Shown here: positions 35,289 through 44,186 of the stretch, piece after piece
Numbering within the stretch: the stretch's first letter is position 1
Layout of the letters: every line of letters begins with the position of its first letter
Assembly (NCBI RefSeq): GCF_003795125.1
Contig: NZ_CP027783.1
Span: 248,001-312,000, forward strand
Reading direction: 5' to 3'
DNA length: 64,000 bases
Source of the DNA: Tetragenococcus osmophilus
Lineage (GTDB): Bacteria > Bacillota > Bacilli > Lactobacillales > Enterococcaceae
Position numbers and translations under genes: made by a program
The notes under the pieces: model-generated
The model's input: the letters and a program-made list of their open reading frames with translations, nothing else
Told to the model about the DNA's origin: nothing
Databases searched by the model: none

Positions 35289-36434
35289 TTAAAAGCGTAA
35301 TCTTGCGCTTAGTTTCACGCCTTCTGGCATTTTTTCTTCTGGTAAGATATAAACTTTACCGTCAGCATTTAGTACGAAATTGACTAATTGGTAAAGAAAA
35401 TCCGTACGATCGTTATCTTGATAAGCACCGTTACCATCAATAGATCCTGTTGGTTCGTAGTCTTCTTCAACAATCAGTTCTTCGATTTGTCCTTGCATTC
35501 CGCTTAATGCTAGGTCTTGTGGAATATCATCAATGCGATATTCTGGAGTTGTTTCTTCAAAACGCTCGACGAGGTCATCTTCTTGTTTTTGGATGATTTC
35601 TTCTTCTTTTTCTTTAACTCTTTCTTGAATTTGATCATCATGGAGTTGTGAAGCAGATTCGTCAATATTTTCATCAAATAAGTAATCATTTTCTGAAACT
35701 TCACGGAAAATGTTTTGATTTTCTTTTACACCAAATAAAATAAGTGGAAAACCTGTTTTATTTGAATAATTCCTTGCAATATAATGATCAACAGTACTGA
35801 AATAATGCTTCAAATCATATTGTTTATCGAAGATAATGTCATTATGCTCAGAATTAAAATCTCCAGTACCAGCTTCAGAAGTATCTTCAGAACCAAATTC
35901 AAGATCAGTACCTGTAGAATCAGCGCCTAATGCGTCATCTTGTGTAGCAGTAGCGTCTTCGTCATTTTTTTTCAAGTCAATTTCAAATAGCTGCCCGCCG
36001 CTTTTTTCAAGAAAACGTACGTCTTCTTGATTTAAAAGCAAGACATGATAATTTCTAGTGTATTGATAATTTTTGATTAATGGAAGTAAATTAGGACGTT
36101 GGTTAAAAGTAACGGCATTAACAGGTGGAACGTCTACATGATAGTAATAAGCATTATCTGTAGTAATATATAAAACTAGTCCACCATCTGAATCAACTAA
36201 TTCATCTTCGTATTCACGCATAGCTTCAACTTGGTCAATTAGTGTCAAAGATTCATCACGATCAAATACTTCTGCTTCTTTAAGGTTTTTAGAAGCTTCG
36301 TCCAAAAGGTTTCTTACTTGTATTGTATCTTTATCAGAAGTGACATCTGTTACATGTAGTGGCATAGTTAAGGTAATAACTGCTTTTCCATCAAGATTTA
36401 ATTTTTCGTTTGGAAAAGTGACTAATTTTTGCAT
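35289..36434 (-). CDS. eRF1-like (bacterial baeRF-type) protein, possible ribosome hibernation factor
   Basis: The 381-residue acidic protein has three parts: an N-terminal domain (ITLTMPLHVTDVTSDKDTIQ), a central domain with YHVLLLNQEDVRFLEKSGG that resembles the archaeo-eukaryotic release-factor fold, and a C-terminal L7Ae-like domain (DRTDFLYQLVNFVLNADGKV ... KMPEGVKLSARLRF). This order and the ending are typical of bacterial baeRF proteins, some of which (Balon) bind the ribosomal A site in dormant cells. A charged linker (about 155-195) is rich in Asp, Glu, Ser and Thr. Family placement is from pattern only; function in this organism is inferred. Confidence 0.6.
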   Translation of the reverse strand: MQKLVTFPNEKLNLDGKAVITLTMPLHVTDVTSDKDTIQVRNLLDEASKNLKEAEVFDRDESLTLIDQVEAMREYEDELVDSDGGLVLYITTDNAYYYHVDVPPVNAVTFNQRPNLLPLIKNYQYTRNYHVLLLNQEDVRFLEKSGGQLFEIDLKKNDEDATATQDDALGADSTGTDLEFGSEDTSEAGTGDFNSEHNDIIFDKQYDLKHYFSTVDHYIARNYSNKTGFPLILFGVKENQNIFREVSENDYLFDENIDESASQLHDDQIQERVKEKEEEIIQKQEDDLVERFEETTPEYRIDDIPQDLALSGMQGQIEELIVEEDYEPTGSIDGNGAYQDNDRTDFLYQLVNFVLNADGKVYILPEEKMPEGVKLSARLRF

Positions 36435-36673
36435 TCTTTTGGTTACCTTCTTTCAATTAAAGTTCTGTTATAAAAACAGTAAGTTAACTTTAGTAGTTCT
36501 TATTTTATTTGTAAAATAAAAACCATTGAAATAATCAAATGAATTTTCTCCTCTTTATTTACCAAGATTTTGAAAATTTCTGATAAAAATTACTATTTTA
36601 AGTTAGTCACTTAAAAACTATTTAATAATGGAAATTATAATAACATATAGGTTGCTTTTTATATTACAAACAG

Positions 36674-36710
36674 AAAAAAGCTCTAGAATGAAATCATCCT
36701 AGAGCTTTCG
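36674..36710 (-). terminator. Terminator of the aldo/keto reductase gene
   Basis: On the minus strand AAAGCTCTAGGATG pairs with CATTCTAGAGCTTT, followed by TTTCTG. Confidence 0.88.
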
Positions 36711-36739
36711 TCTTCTCCTGCTCTGAAAATAAACAATAA

Positions 36740-37591
36740 TTAATCATGAATTTTATTTTCATTTAAAAACTTGGCTGTTTCGGCAGCAAAATGATCAATT
36801 ATCTCACTTTGACCGGTATCCATTGTAGCGATCGCTTGCATGTCTTTTTCGCTTAATTCAAAATCCCAAATATCCATGTTTTCTTCAATACGATTTTTAT
36901 GAACAGATTTAGGAATAACGACTACGCCTCGTTGTACGTTCCAGCGAAGCATTACTTGAGCCGTCGTTTTATTATATTTGTCTGCTATACTTGCAAGAAT
37001 TCCGTTATTAAAGATATCATTTTGTCCTTCAGCAAATGGCCCCCAAGCTTCTGGTTGAACACCAAAATCTTGCATCGTTTGTATAGCATCTGCTCGTTGG
37101 AAGAAAGGATGACATTCGACTTGATCTATCGCTGGAACCACCTTGGCATTCATCGAAAGATCCACTAAACGATCAGGATAAAAGTTGCTGACACCAATAG
37201 CCCGAATTTTTCCTTCATTGTATAGTTCCTCCATTGCGCGCCAAGAACCATAGTAATCATTCATTGGTTGATGAATAAGGTACAAGTCAAGATAATCAAG
37301 TCCAAGTTTATTTAATGAGACATCAAATGCCTTTTTCGTATTTTCATATCCTGCGTCTTGAACCCACAATTTACTTGTGATAAATAAGTCTTCTCTTGGA
37401 ATTCCACTTTTTTCAATCGCTCTGCCTACAGCTTCTTCATTTAAATAAGCCGCAGCCGTGTCAATTAAACGATATCCAGCTGCTAGGGCATCCGTTACTG
37501 CTTGTTCGCATTCGTCTGCATCATCTACTTGAAAAACACCAAATCCTAATATTGGCATTTCAATTCCATTATTTAAAGTTACTGTTTCCAT
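36740..37591 (-). CDS. Aldo/keto reductase
   Basis: The 283-residue NADPH-dependent reductase of the AKR superfamily has the catalytic Asp/Tyr region [18 protein letters not shown], Lys in [23 protein letters not shown] and [15 protein letters not shown]. It is nearest to AKR5-type 2,5-diketo-gluconate or methylglyoxal reductases. A MerR regulator gene lies just upstream and a MerR-type promoter precedes this gene, so it is probably induced by a toxic carbonyl or electrophile. Confidence 0.93.
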   Translation of the reverse strand: METVTLNNGIEMPILGFGVFQVDDADECEQAVTDALAAGYRLIDTAAAYLNEEAVGRAIEKSGIPREDLFITSKLWVQDAGYENTKKAFDVSLNKLGLDYLDLYLIHQPMNDYYGSWRAMEELYNEGKIRAIGVSNFYPDRLVDLSMNAKVVPAIDQVECHPFFQRADAIQTMQDFGVQPEAWGPFAEGQNDIFNNGILASIADKYNKTTAQVMLRWNVQRGVVVIPKSVHKNRIEENMDIWDFELSEKDMQAIATMDTGQSEIIDHFAAETAKFLNENKIHD

Positions 37592-37667
37592 CAGTATCCC
37601 TCCTATGGTTTTACTTCAAGTAACTTCCCTTTTTTAAATAGGGATGCTAACTACCTGAACTATAATA

Positions 37668-37698
37668 AGGATATCACCTTCGTGTGACACGAGGGCAA
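37668..37698 (-). promoter_or_regulatory. MerR-type promoter/operator of the aldo/keto reductase gene
   Basis: On the minus strand TTGCCC (-35) and TATCCT (-10) have a 19-base spacer instead of 17. The spacer carries the dyad TCGTGT-C-ACACGA, the layout that MerR activators need. Confidence 0.7.
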
Positions 37699-37717
37699 GC
37701 GATAAAATAATTAAATT

Positions 37718-38179
37718 TTAATTTCTTTCATAAGTAAGCTTACCAGAGGTGTTCTCATGCTGATGTGCTTTATCCTCAATTTGTTCACGATTCCAAGTGC
37801 TAGGATTCATTTCATCCTTATTTGTTTTTAACAAGTCATTATAATAAGCCACTTTATTTTCCATGTAGTCTACCGTTTTTTGAGCATCTTCTAACCTTTT
37901 TTGTGCTTGTTCATACTGTTGCACAATAATTTCATATCTTTCAAAAATCGTAGAGTCTCCTTCAAGACATAAGTCAACATATTCGCGGATTTGTTTAATG
38001 GACATCCCGCCTTCTTTGAGAAACACAACTCCCATTAACCATCCCAGCGATTCCTCATCAAAAAGTCGGTTATTATTCTTATCCCTTATAACGCCAGGGA
38101 TAAGATCTTGATCCGTATAATATCGCACAGTATGTATGGTTATATTTAATTTTTCAGCTACTTGCTTTACAGTATACAT
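37718..38179 (-). CDS. MerR family transcriptional regulator
   Basis: The 153-residue protein starts MYTVKQVAEKLNITIHTVRYYTD, a MerR helix-turn-helix and wing, followed by a coiled-coil dimerisation helix (about 85-120) and a short C-terminus, similar to AdhR/YfmP-like regulators. The start at 38179 is chosen for AGAGGTG six bases upstream; a longer reading frame upstream has no ribosome site. Its gene ends 20 bases before the promoter of the aldo/keto reductase gene, its likely target. Confidence 0.88.
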   Translation of the reverse strand: MYTVKQVAEKLNITIHTVRYYTDQDLIPGVIRDKNNNRLFDEESLGWLMGVVFLKEGGMSIKQIREYVDLCLEGDSTIFERYEIIVQQYEQAQKRLEDAQKTVDYMENKVAYYNDLLKTNKDEMNPSTWNREQIEDKAHQHENTSGKLTYERN

Positions 38180-38308
38180 TTTTTCACCTCTTGAATTTAA
38201 GCTATCTTCATTACAAATGATCACCTTTATTTTAAAGGCAAAAATTTGTATAAGTAAATGAAATTGCTTGCTTATTCTCAGCATAAAATAAATTTCGCAG
38301 AAGCGACT

Positions 38309-38462
38309 TATGTCCTGAAAAATAGCTCAGGACATAACTTTGGTCGATCTATGTCCTGAAACTTTCCTCAGTACATAAATCGCTGATAGTTATGTCCTGA
38401 ACTCGGTTTCAGGACATAACTTAACCCACTTTTAAGCTAGTTTTGAACTTTCAGGACATAAG
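38309..38462. repeat. Hairpin array B (TATGTCCTG / CAGGACATA family)
   Basis: Three hairpins at 38309-38336, 38350-38377 and 38391-38418, then about 30 bases without a left arm and a lone right arm TTCAGGACATAAG at 38450-38462. The array sits between the stop of the CBS-ACT gene and the start of the MerR gene. Confidence 0.85.
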
Positions 38463-38494
38463 TCTAATCATTTTATCCAAAATTAGGAGTCTAC

Positions 38495-39133
38495 TTATTC
38501 GTTAATGACGCTTGTTTTATAACCTTTTTCCACTAAAGCTTCTTTAGCTTTATCCCCTACTTTTTCGCTTATTTGGATTGTAATTTCAATACGATCTTCA
38601 ATCCGATTAACAAAAATATGAGAAATACTAATATTTTCGTAAGCTAAAATAGAAGTTATATTATCTAAAACACCTACCTTATCTTCATCAATCTCAATAA
38701 TCAAGCGATCTCCTCCACTTTGATAACCTGATAATTCAATCAATGCTCTAAAAATATCTTTATACGTTATAATGCCATTCACATTTTTGTCTTCATCTAT
38801 AATCGGTAAGACGGTTATATTTTTATCCACCATCAATATAGCGGCCTCTTCAATTTGTAAGTCTTGCAGAGCTGTCGGTGCCTCTTGTTCCATTATTTCT
38901 TTCACTGTGGTTTTATCTAATAAATAGTTTAATTCATAGATACTTAAACTGGTGGCTGCAGAAGATGTCTTATTTTTGATTAAATCTTCCGTTACCAATC
39001 CAACAAAAGAGTTATTTTTAACAACTGGAAGACTGTGAAAGTCATGTTTTTCCATTAAATCAACAGCTTCAGTCACTCTCGTATCGGGATTGATCGTTAC
39101 AACATTGGGTGTCATATAATGTTTAATATTCAA
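38495..39133 (-). CDS. CBS-ACT domain protein (AcuB-like)
   Basis: The 212-residue protein has two CBS domains (residues about 1-60, NIKHYMTPNVVTINPDTR, and 75-135, VKEIMEQEAPTALQDLQ) and a C-terminal ACT domain (about 145-210, LIIEIDEDKVGVLDNITSIL). CBS pairs bind adenine nucleotides and ACT domains bind amino acids, so this looks like a sensor. It is the last gene of the liv operon, starting three bases after livF, and may couple branched-chain amino acid status to transport or metabolism. No enzymatic domain is present. Confidence 0.85.
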   Translation of the reverse strand: MNIKHYMTPNVVTINPDTRVTEAVDLMEKHDFHSLPVVKNNSFVGLVTEDLIKNKTSSAATSLSIYELNYLLDKTTVKEIMEQEAPTALQDLQIEEAAILMVDKNITVLPIIDEDKNVNGIITYKDIFRALIELSGYQSGGDRLIIEIDEDKVGVLDNITSILAYENISISHIFVNRIEDRIEITIQISEKVGDKAKEALVEKGYKTSVINE

Positions 39134-39136
39134 AAA

Positions 39137-39850
39137 TTACCCTCCTAAATAAGCTTTTTGAACTTCATCGCTTTCCAATAGCTTTTCTCCTATTCCTGAA
39201 GTAACAATTTTTCCTGTCTCCAGAACATAACCACGGTTTGAAATTTCCAAAGCAACCTTGGCATTCTGTTCAACCAACAATACAGTTGTCCCGTTATTAT
39301 TAATATCTTCAACAATACTAAAAATTTCTCGAATAAATAATGGCGCAAGTCCCATAGAAGGCTCGTCAAGAAGTAATAATTCTGGCTGAGATACTAGGGC
39401 TCTGCCCATAGCAAGCATTTGTTGCTCTCCACCAGATAACGTGGCTGCGTCCTGGTTAATACGTTCTTTTAATACAGGAAAACGGTCAAATACTCGGTCC
39501 ATATCTTTTTTTATTCCTTCCTTATCTTTACGTAGAAAAGAACCCATCTCTAAGTTTTCTTTTACAGTCATACCACTAAACACGTGTCTTCCTTCCGGTA
39601 CATGAGAGATCCCATTTTTCACTATTTTTTTAGGTGTAGTTCCATGAATCTTTTTTCCCTTAAAAGTGATAGAACCATTCGTTGGTTTGTTCAAGCCAGA
39701 CAAAGTCTGCAAAATGGTCGTTTTCCCTGCCCCGTTTGCTCCAATCAACGAAACAATTTCTCCTTCATTCACTTCAAAGCTAACATCTCTTACTGCTTCA
39801 ATCACGCCATAATGGACAGATAAATTATTTACTTTTAACAACCTAGACAC
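39137..39850 (-). CDS. livF: Branched-chain amino acid ABC transporter ATPase LivF
   Basis: The 237-residue ATPase has Walker A GANGAGKTT, the signature LSGGEQQMLAMGRAL and Walker B LLLLDEPSMGLAP. The ending (ESDEVQKAYLGG) is typical of LivF. Its start overlaps the end of livG by eight bases. It powers import of leucine, isoleucine and valine with LivG. Confidence 0.95.
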   Translation of the reverse strand: MSRLLKVNNLSVHYGVIEAVRDVSFEVNEGEIVSLIGANGAGKTTILQTLSGLNKPTNGSITFKGKKIHGTTPKKIVKNGISHVPEGRHVFSGMTVKENLEMGSFLRKDKEGIKKDMDRVFDRFPVLKERINQDAATLSGGEQQMLAMGRALVSQPELLLLDEPSMGLAPLFIREIFSIVEDINNNGTTVLLVEQNAKVALEISNRGYVLETGKIVTSGIGEKLLESDEVQKAYLGG

Positions 39851-40616
39851 CTCCTAAATACGCATGAACGACTTTATCATTTTCGCGAATTTCTTGAGGC
39901 GTACCATGAGCAATCACTTTACCATATTCTAAAACATAAATTCTTTCACATACTTGCATAACAACCGACATATCATGTTCAATTAATACGATGGTTAAGT
40001 CAAAATCTTTTTGAATTTGATGAATCAACTTTGTTAATTTCGAACTTTCATTAGGGTTCATTCCAGCTGCCGGTTCATCTAAAAATAAAATACTAGGCTC
40101 TGTGGCAAGGGCTCGTACAATTTCTAAACGTCGCTGATTCCCATAGGACAGATTTTTAGCCCGTTCGCTGACGACATTTTCCAACGCAAAAATCTTCAAT
40201 AATTCCATCGCTTTATCTGTCACTTCTTTTTCAGCTTGGTAAAATTTTCTTGTTCGAAAGAAAGTGGGGAAAAAACCTGCGCCATATTTATTATGCATAG
40301 CTACCGCGACATTTTCTAACACGCTCATATCTTTTAACAGCCGTATATTTTGAAATGTCCTTGCAATCCCTAATTCTGCGATGTCACTTGTCTTTTTTCC
40401 ACCAATCGCAATAACTTTATTCGCCGTTTCAAAGTTGATTTCTCCTTGGGTTGGTCCATAAACGCCTGTTAATAAATTAAAGAGGGTCGTTTTTCCTGCA
40501 CCATTCGGACCAATCAATCCAATTAATTCATTTTTATGAAATTCTAAGTTAACATTTTGGATAGCAGTCAACCCTCCAAAATTTTTGGTCAAATTTTTTA
40601 TTTCCAGTAATGTCAC
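39843..40616 (-). CDS. livG: Branched-chain amino acid ABC transporter ATPase LivG
   Basis: The 257-residue ATPase has Walker A GPNGAGKTT, the LivG-specific signature NLSYGNQRRLEIVRAL and Walker B LFLDEPAAGMNP. It is the larger of the two ATPases of the complex. It starts two bases after livM. Confidence 0.95.
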   Translation of the reverse strand: MTLLEIKNLTKNFGGLTAIQNVNLEFHKNELIGLIGPNGAGKTTLFNLLTGVYGPTQGEINFETANKVIAIGGKKTSDIAELGIARTFQNIRLLKDMSVLENVAVAMHNKYGAGFFPTFFRTRKFYQAEKEVTDKAMELLKIFALENVVSERAKNLSYGNQRRLEIVRALATEPSILFLDEPAAGMNPNESSKLTKLIHQIQKDFDLTIVLIEHDMSVVMQVCERIYVLEYGKVIAHGTPQEIRENDKVVHAYLGGV

Positions 40617-40618
40617 GT

Positions 40619-41587
40619 CTACCCCTCTTTTCCTTCTGATATTGGTTTGGAGTTTTTATGAAAAATCTTCGCTAGACTAATTTCTTTTGTCCCAAACAAG
40701 CCTGTAGGTTTAAAAATCATAATCAAAATTAATACTAATGAATAAATGATCACGCGCAATGCGCCAAATGGTTGTAAATACATATTCAAAATACCTAAGG
40801 CAACAGCAGCTACCACGCTTCCTGTCAAACTTCCTATACCACCAAACACTACCATGATCAAAACATCAATAGATTTATCAAATGTAAATTGACTTGGATT
40901 AATCACGCCAAAATAAGAAGCATGGATGGAACCTGCCACAGAAGCTGTTACTGCGCCAATAATAAAAGCAATGAGCTTATAATAAAAAGTATTTACTCCA
41001 ACTGACTCTGCCGCTACTTCGTCTTCACGAATAGCAATCGTCGCACGACCGATACTACTACGAGTATAATTAGCAACTAAAATAATACAGATAAGTGCTA
41101 AAGCAAAAGCCGTTTGCCAATCCGCAAAAAATGGAATACCGCTCAGCCCTGCGGCGCCGTTTGTAAGTTCAGTCATATTAAGAATCAAGATACGAATAAT
41201 CTCAGAAAAGCCTAAGGTAGCTACAGCTAAGTAATCTCCTTTTAAACGTAAGGTAGGTATACCTACAATTAAAGCAACGATACCAGCAAATAAACTTCCT
41301 ACAACTAAACTGATTAAAAAGGCTCCCATGCTTTGATTTTCTATCGTTAAAATTCCGGTAGCGTAGGCGCCGATCGCCATAAATCCAGCATGACCTAACG
41401 ATAGTTGTCCAGAATAGCCTACAATCAAGTTCAATCCGATAGCTAAGATCATATTTATTAATATATTGACCAAGGTAATCTCATAATAAGGATCAATAAT
41501 GCCAAAATAAACAAGAGAATCAATCGCAAAAAATCCTAGTAAAGTGATAATAAGCCAGCTGATATTCAGTTTGCTAAATAATTTCAT
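40619..41587 (-). CDS. livM: Branched-chain amino acid ABC transporter permease LivM
   Basis: The 322-residue membrane protein contains GLNLIVGYSGQLSLGHAGFMAIGAY, the LivM signature, and the EAA-type loop AIREDEVAAESVGVN that contacts the ATPases. About ten helices. It forms the channel together with LivH, whose gene ends ten bases upstream. Confidence 0.95.
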   Translation of the reverse strand: MKLFSKLNISWLIITLLGFFAIDSLVYFGIIDPYYEITLVNILINMILAIGLNLIVGYSGQLSLGHAGFMAIGAYATGILTIENQSMGAFLISLVVGSLFAGIVALIVGIPTLRLKGDYLAVATLGFSEIIRILILNMTELTNGAAGLSGIPFFADWQTAFALALICIILVANYTRSSIGRATIAIREDEVAAESVGVNTFYYKLIAFIIGAVTASVAGSIHASYFGVINPSQFTFDKSIDVLIMVVFGGIGSLTGSVVAAVALGILNMYLQPFGALRVIIYSLVLILIMIFKPTGLFGTKEISLAKIFHKNSKPISEGKEG

Positions 41588-41597
41588 ACTTTTCCAC

Positions 41598-42476
41598 CTA
41601 CACTTTCTCTTTATTCGATTTACCCAAAAGCCCAGATGGACGAATAAGTAGAATTAAAATCAAAATAAGGTAAACAACCGCATCACGTATCATGGAGTTC
41701 CCGTAGGCAGAAATCATTACTTCAATAATACCAATAAGTAAACCTCCGACCATCGCTCCAGGAATAACACCAATTCCGCCAAAAACAGCAGCAACGAAAG
41801 CTTTTAGTCCTGGAGTTGCTCCCATCATTGGATCAATGGTATTGTAATACATTCCAACTAACAAACCGCCCGCTCCAGCTAAAGCAGAACCTAGTAAGAA
41901 AGTAAAACTAATAATTGTATTTGGATTAATGCCCATCAATTCGGCGGCTTTAGCGTCGATACTTACCGCACGCATGGCTTTTCCCATTTTCGTTTTTTGG
42001 ACAATTAACTGCAGCAAAACCATAAGAACAAGAGAAGTCCCTAATAGCCAGATCTCCATTTGGTTAATACTAATATTTCCCAAAGTATAGGTTTTGTTTT
42101 GAACAATTTGCGGAAAAGACCTTGCTTCTGGCCCCACAACATAGATCATAATATTTTGTAGTAAATAAGACATTGCAATCGCTGTAATAAGTGCGGTAAT
42201 ACGCGGTGAGTTTCTTAATGGCTTGTAAGCAACTTTTTCAATGACTACACCTAAAAACGCTGTAACAAACATCGTTAATGCTAGTGTCACAAATATGTTC
42301 AATTTTAAATTTAAAAACATAAAATAACTTACGAATGCCCCGATCATATAAATATCTCCGTGGGCAAAATTAATTAATTTTATGATCCCATAAACCATCG
42401 TGTACCCTAATGCAATCAAAGCATACACGCTGCCTACGGAAAGGCCATTGATTAATTGCTGGATAAAAGCTTCCAT
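41598..42476 (-). CDS. livH: Branched-chain amino acid ABC transporter permease LivH
   Basis: The 292-residue membrane protein has GLSVGSVYALIALGYTMVYG and KLINFAHGDIYMIGAF at the N-terminus and AVSIDAKAAELMGIN as coupling loop, all LivH hallmarks. AAGGAG lies seven bases before the ATG. This ribosome site is complementary to UCUCCUU in the 3' arm of a long stem upstream (42535-42546), so its translation may be regulated separately from livJ. Confidence 0.95.
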   Translation of the reverse strand: MEAFIQQLINGLSVGSVYALIALGYTMVYGIIKLINFAHGDIYMIGAFVSYFMFLNLKLNIFVTLALTMFVTAFLGVVIEKVAYKPLRNSPRITALITAIAMSYLLQNIMIYVVGPEARSFPQIVQNKTYTLGNISINQMEIWLLGTSLVLMVLLQLIVQKTKMGKAMRAVSIDAKAAELMGINPNTIISFTFLLGSALAGAGGLLVGMYYNTIDPMMGATPGLKAFVAAVFGGIGVIPGAMVGGLLIGIIEVMISAYGNSMIRDAVVYLILILILLIRPSGLLGKSNKEKV

Positions 42477-42480
42477 TTTG

Positions 42481-42692
42481 TTTCTCCTTCCAGTTTCGTA
42501 ATGATGTAAAAATACTATATATCTTGTTTAATTAAAGGAGAGCATTTATACAAAGAGTAGAAATAACAAAGAAATATAAACTGACTCTTCTGAATTTTCA
42601 GCTAATTTTGCATAAAATCATTCAGTAAACTGTTTATTTATTTACTATAAGTTACCCCTTCTCTTTTGTAACTTTAAAGGAATGCTCTCCTT
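42481..42692 (-). promoter_or_regulatory. Structured livJ-livH intercistronic RNA
   Basis: AAGGAGAGCATT (42692-42681 on the minus strand) pairs perfectly with AATGCTCTCCTT (42546-42535). Inside lie stems at 42649-42674 (7 bp), 42624-42646 (6 bp), 42590-42601 (4 bp) and 42553-42589 (6 bp). The 3' arm also matches the livH Shine-Dalgarno sequence AAGGAGA (42489-42483). Confidence 0.55.
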
Positions 42693-42722
42693 ACATACTA
42701 GAGAATAATAGCAAGTAACAAT

Positions 42723-43904
42723 TTACTCTATGTCCGGTTCAACTTCGCTAGTGCCTACTTCTTCCCCTTCTTGAACTTCTATGATACTAACTGTTTTAAT
42801 AGGGTCATGCATTTCATCAAAAGAAAAAGTTCCCGTAATACCAGCAAAATCTTCAATATTTTCAAGACCAGCATTGATATCAGCTGAATTCGTCGAACCT
42901 GTTTCTTCAATCGCTTGTTTCACTAGATAAACTGTGTCATAAGCCAGCCCTGCAAACATATCCGGATCCGTATCGAAGTTCTCACGGTAATTAGAAACAA
43001 AATCTTGCGTATCAGGATCATCACTAGTTAGGACAAAGTGTGACGTATGATAAATATTATCCATATTTTCTTCGGATGCTAGATCATAGATAACATCATT
43101 ACCGAAACCGTCTGGCCCTAAAATTGGTTCATCTATCCCCATTTCACGCGCTTGGTTAATAATAGGTCCACCTTCTTCATAGTAACCTGGAACAAAAATC
43201 ACATCGAAATCCGTTTGTTCAATATTTGTCAATTCTGCGTTAAAGTCATTTTGGCCTTCAGAAAAGTTCTCAACGGAAACAATTTCGCCATCAAAAGCTT
43301 CAGTAAATTCCTCTGTCAAACCAGTAGCATAATCACTTGAATTATCCCCCAGAATGACTGCTTTACTAGCATCCAAATCATCGTTAGCAAAAGTGGCTAG
43401 CGCGCCTCCTTGAAAAGAGTTGGTAAATCCTGTTCGATAAGCATAAGGATGCACACCACCATCTTCATCTGTTAATACATCATCATCAGTTGCACTTGGA
43501 GAAATAAGTGGTACTTGTGCTTCATCTGCGTTTGGAATAGCCGCTTGCATGGGCCCAGTCAAGGCTGGCCCAATCATTGCCACAGCGTTATCACGAGTAG
43601 ACAAACGTGTCGCAACACTAGAAGCTTCTGCTTCATCAGATTGTGTATCATATTCTTCGATATTGATTTCTTGCCCGTCAATTCCTCCATCTTCATTAAT
43701 TTCATCTGCAGCCATTTGAACTGCATTTGCTTGCGTGTTCCCATATGCTGAGGCTGAGCCAGTTAATTCAAACATCGAACCAATATTAATCGCCTCATCC
43801 TCTTCCGCGCTATTTCCTTCTTCTCCTCCACGTCCACTAGAACACGCTGTAATAAATAGTGTAGAAAAACTCATAACCCCAAAAAACCATTTTTTCATTT
43901 TCAT
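42723..43904 (-). CDS. livJ: Branched-chain amino acid-binding lipoprotein LivJ
   Basis: The 393-residue protein has a lipoprotein signal with lipobox FITAC and then the periplasmic-binding fold: INIGSMFELTGSASAYGN, AVQMAADEINEDGGIDG, AMIGPALTGPMQAAIPNADE and MFAGLAYDTVYLVKQAI. The mature protein is unusually acidic. The ATG at 43904 is chosen because GGGAGGAAAAGG lies before it; the frame is open further upstream but would remove the signal peptide. It is the first gene of the liv operon and follows a leucine-rich leader peptide and terminator. Confidence 0.93.
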   Translation of the reverse strand: MKMKKWFFGVMSFSTLFITACSSGRGGEEGNSAEEDEAINIGSMFELTGSASAYGNTQANAVQMAADEINEDGGIDGQEINIEEYDTQSDEAEASSVATRLSTRDNAVAMIGPALTGPMQAAIPNADEAQVPLISPSATDDDVLTDEDGGVHPYAYRTGFTNSFQGGALATFANDDLDASKAVILGDNSSDYATGLTEEFTEAFDGEIVSVENFSEGQNDFNAELTNIEQTDFDVIFVPGYYEEGGPIINQAREMGIDEPILGPDGFGNDVIYDLASEENMDNIYHTSHFVLTSDDPDTQDFVSNYRENFDTDPDMFAGLAYDTVYLVKQAIEETGSTNSADINAGLENIEDFAGITGTFSFDEMHDPIKTVSIIEVQEGEEVGTSEVEPDIE

Positions 43905-43971
43905 AACCTTTTCCTCCCGGATATATTTTATTAAACGATCAAAGATTAAAGTTATTAGTATAATTATAGCC

Positions 43972-44009
43972 AAAAAAAGGCGGCAACCCGTTTCATGGGC
44001 TGCCGCCTT
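43972..44009 (-). terminator. Attenuator terminator ahead of livJ
   Basis: On the minus strand AAGGCGGCAGCCC pairs with GGGTTGCCGCCTT, followed by TTTTT. It lies between the leader peptide and livJ on the same strand, not behind a full gene, so it is a conditional terminator. TGGGCT at 44021-44016 can instead pair with AGCCCA of its left arm. Confidence 0.85.
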
Positions 44010-44065
44010 AGTTAAGAGCCCAATCCACGAGAAATAGGACTCTACTAATATAGGTAGAATCCTGG

Positions 44066-44155
44066 CTACTTAACTAATAATAATAATTCTTGATGTGACA
44101 AAGGTGTAGAAACAACATGAGTGATATTATCTTGTTGAGTTATTGCATTTATCAT
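44066..44155 (-). CDS. Leucine-rich leader peptide of the liv operon
   Basis: A 29-codon ORF starts with ATG at 44155, eight bases after AAAGGTGG, and ends with LLLLVK and TAG. The four Leu codons are all TTA and are followed by GTT (Val), i.e. codons for amino acids carried by the transporter. A promoter with 17-base spacing lies just upstream and a terminator just downstream. Ribosome stalling at the Leu codons when leucyl-tRNA is scarce should prevent the pairing TTAGTTAAG:CTTAACTAA (44077-44069 with 44016-44008) and allow an antiterminator. This is a textbook layout for ribosome-mediated attenuation. Confidence 0.85.
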   Translation of the reverse strand: MINAITQQDNITHVVSTPLSHQELLLLVK

Positions 44156-44186
44156 TGTTTCTACCACCTTTCGTTTAATTGAAATT

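Noticed and set aside
38180-38284. N-terminal extension of the MerR regulator
   Set aside because: The frame is open, but the extension lacks a ribosome site, and AGAGGTG fits the internal ATG directly at the start of the helix-turn-helix.
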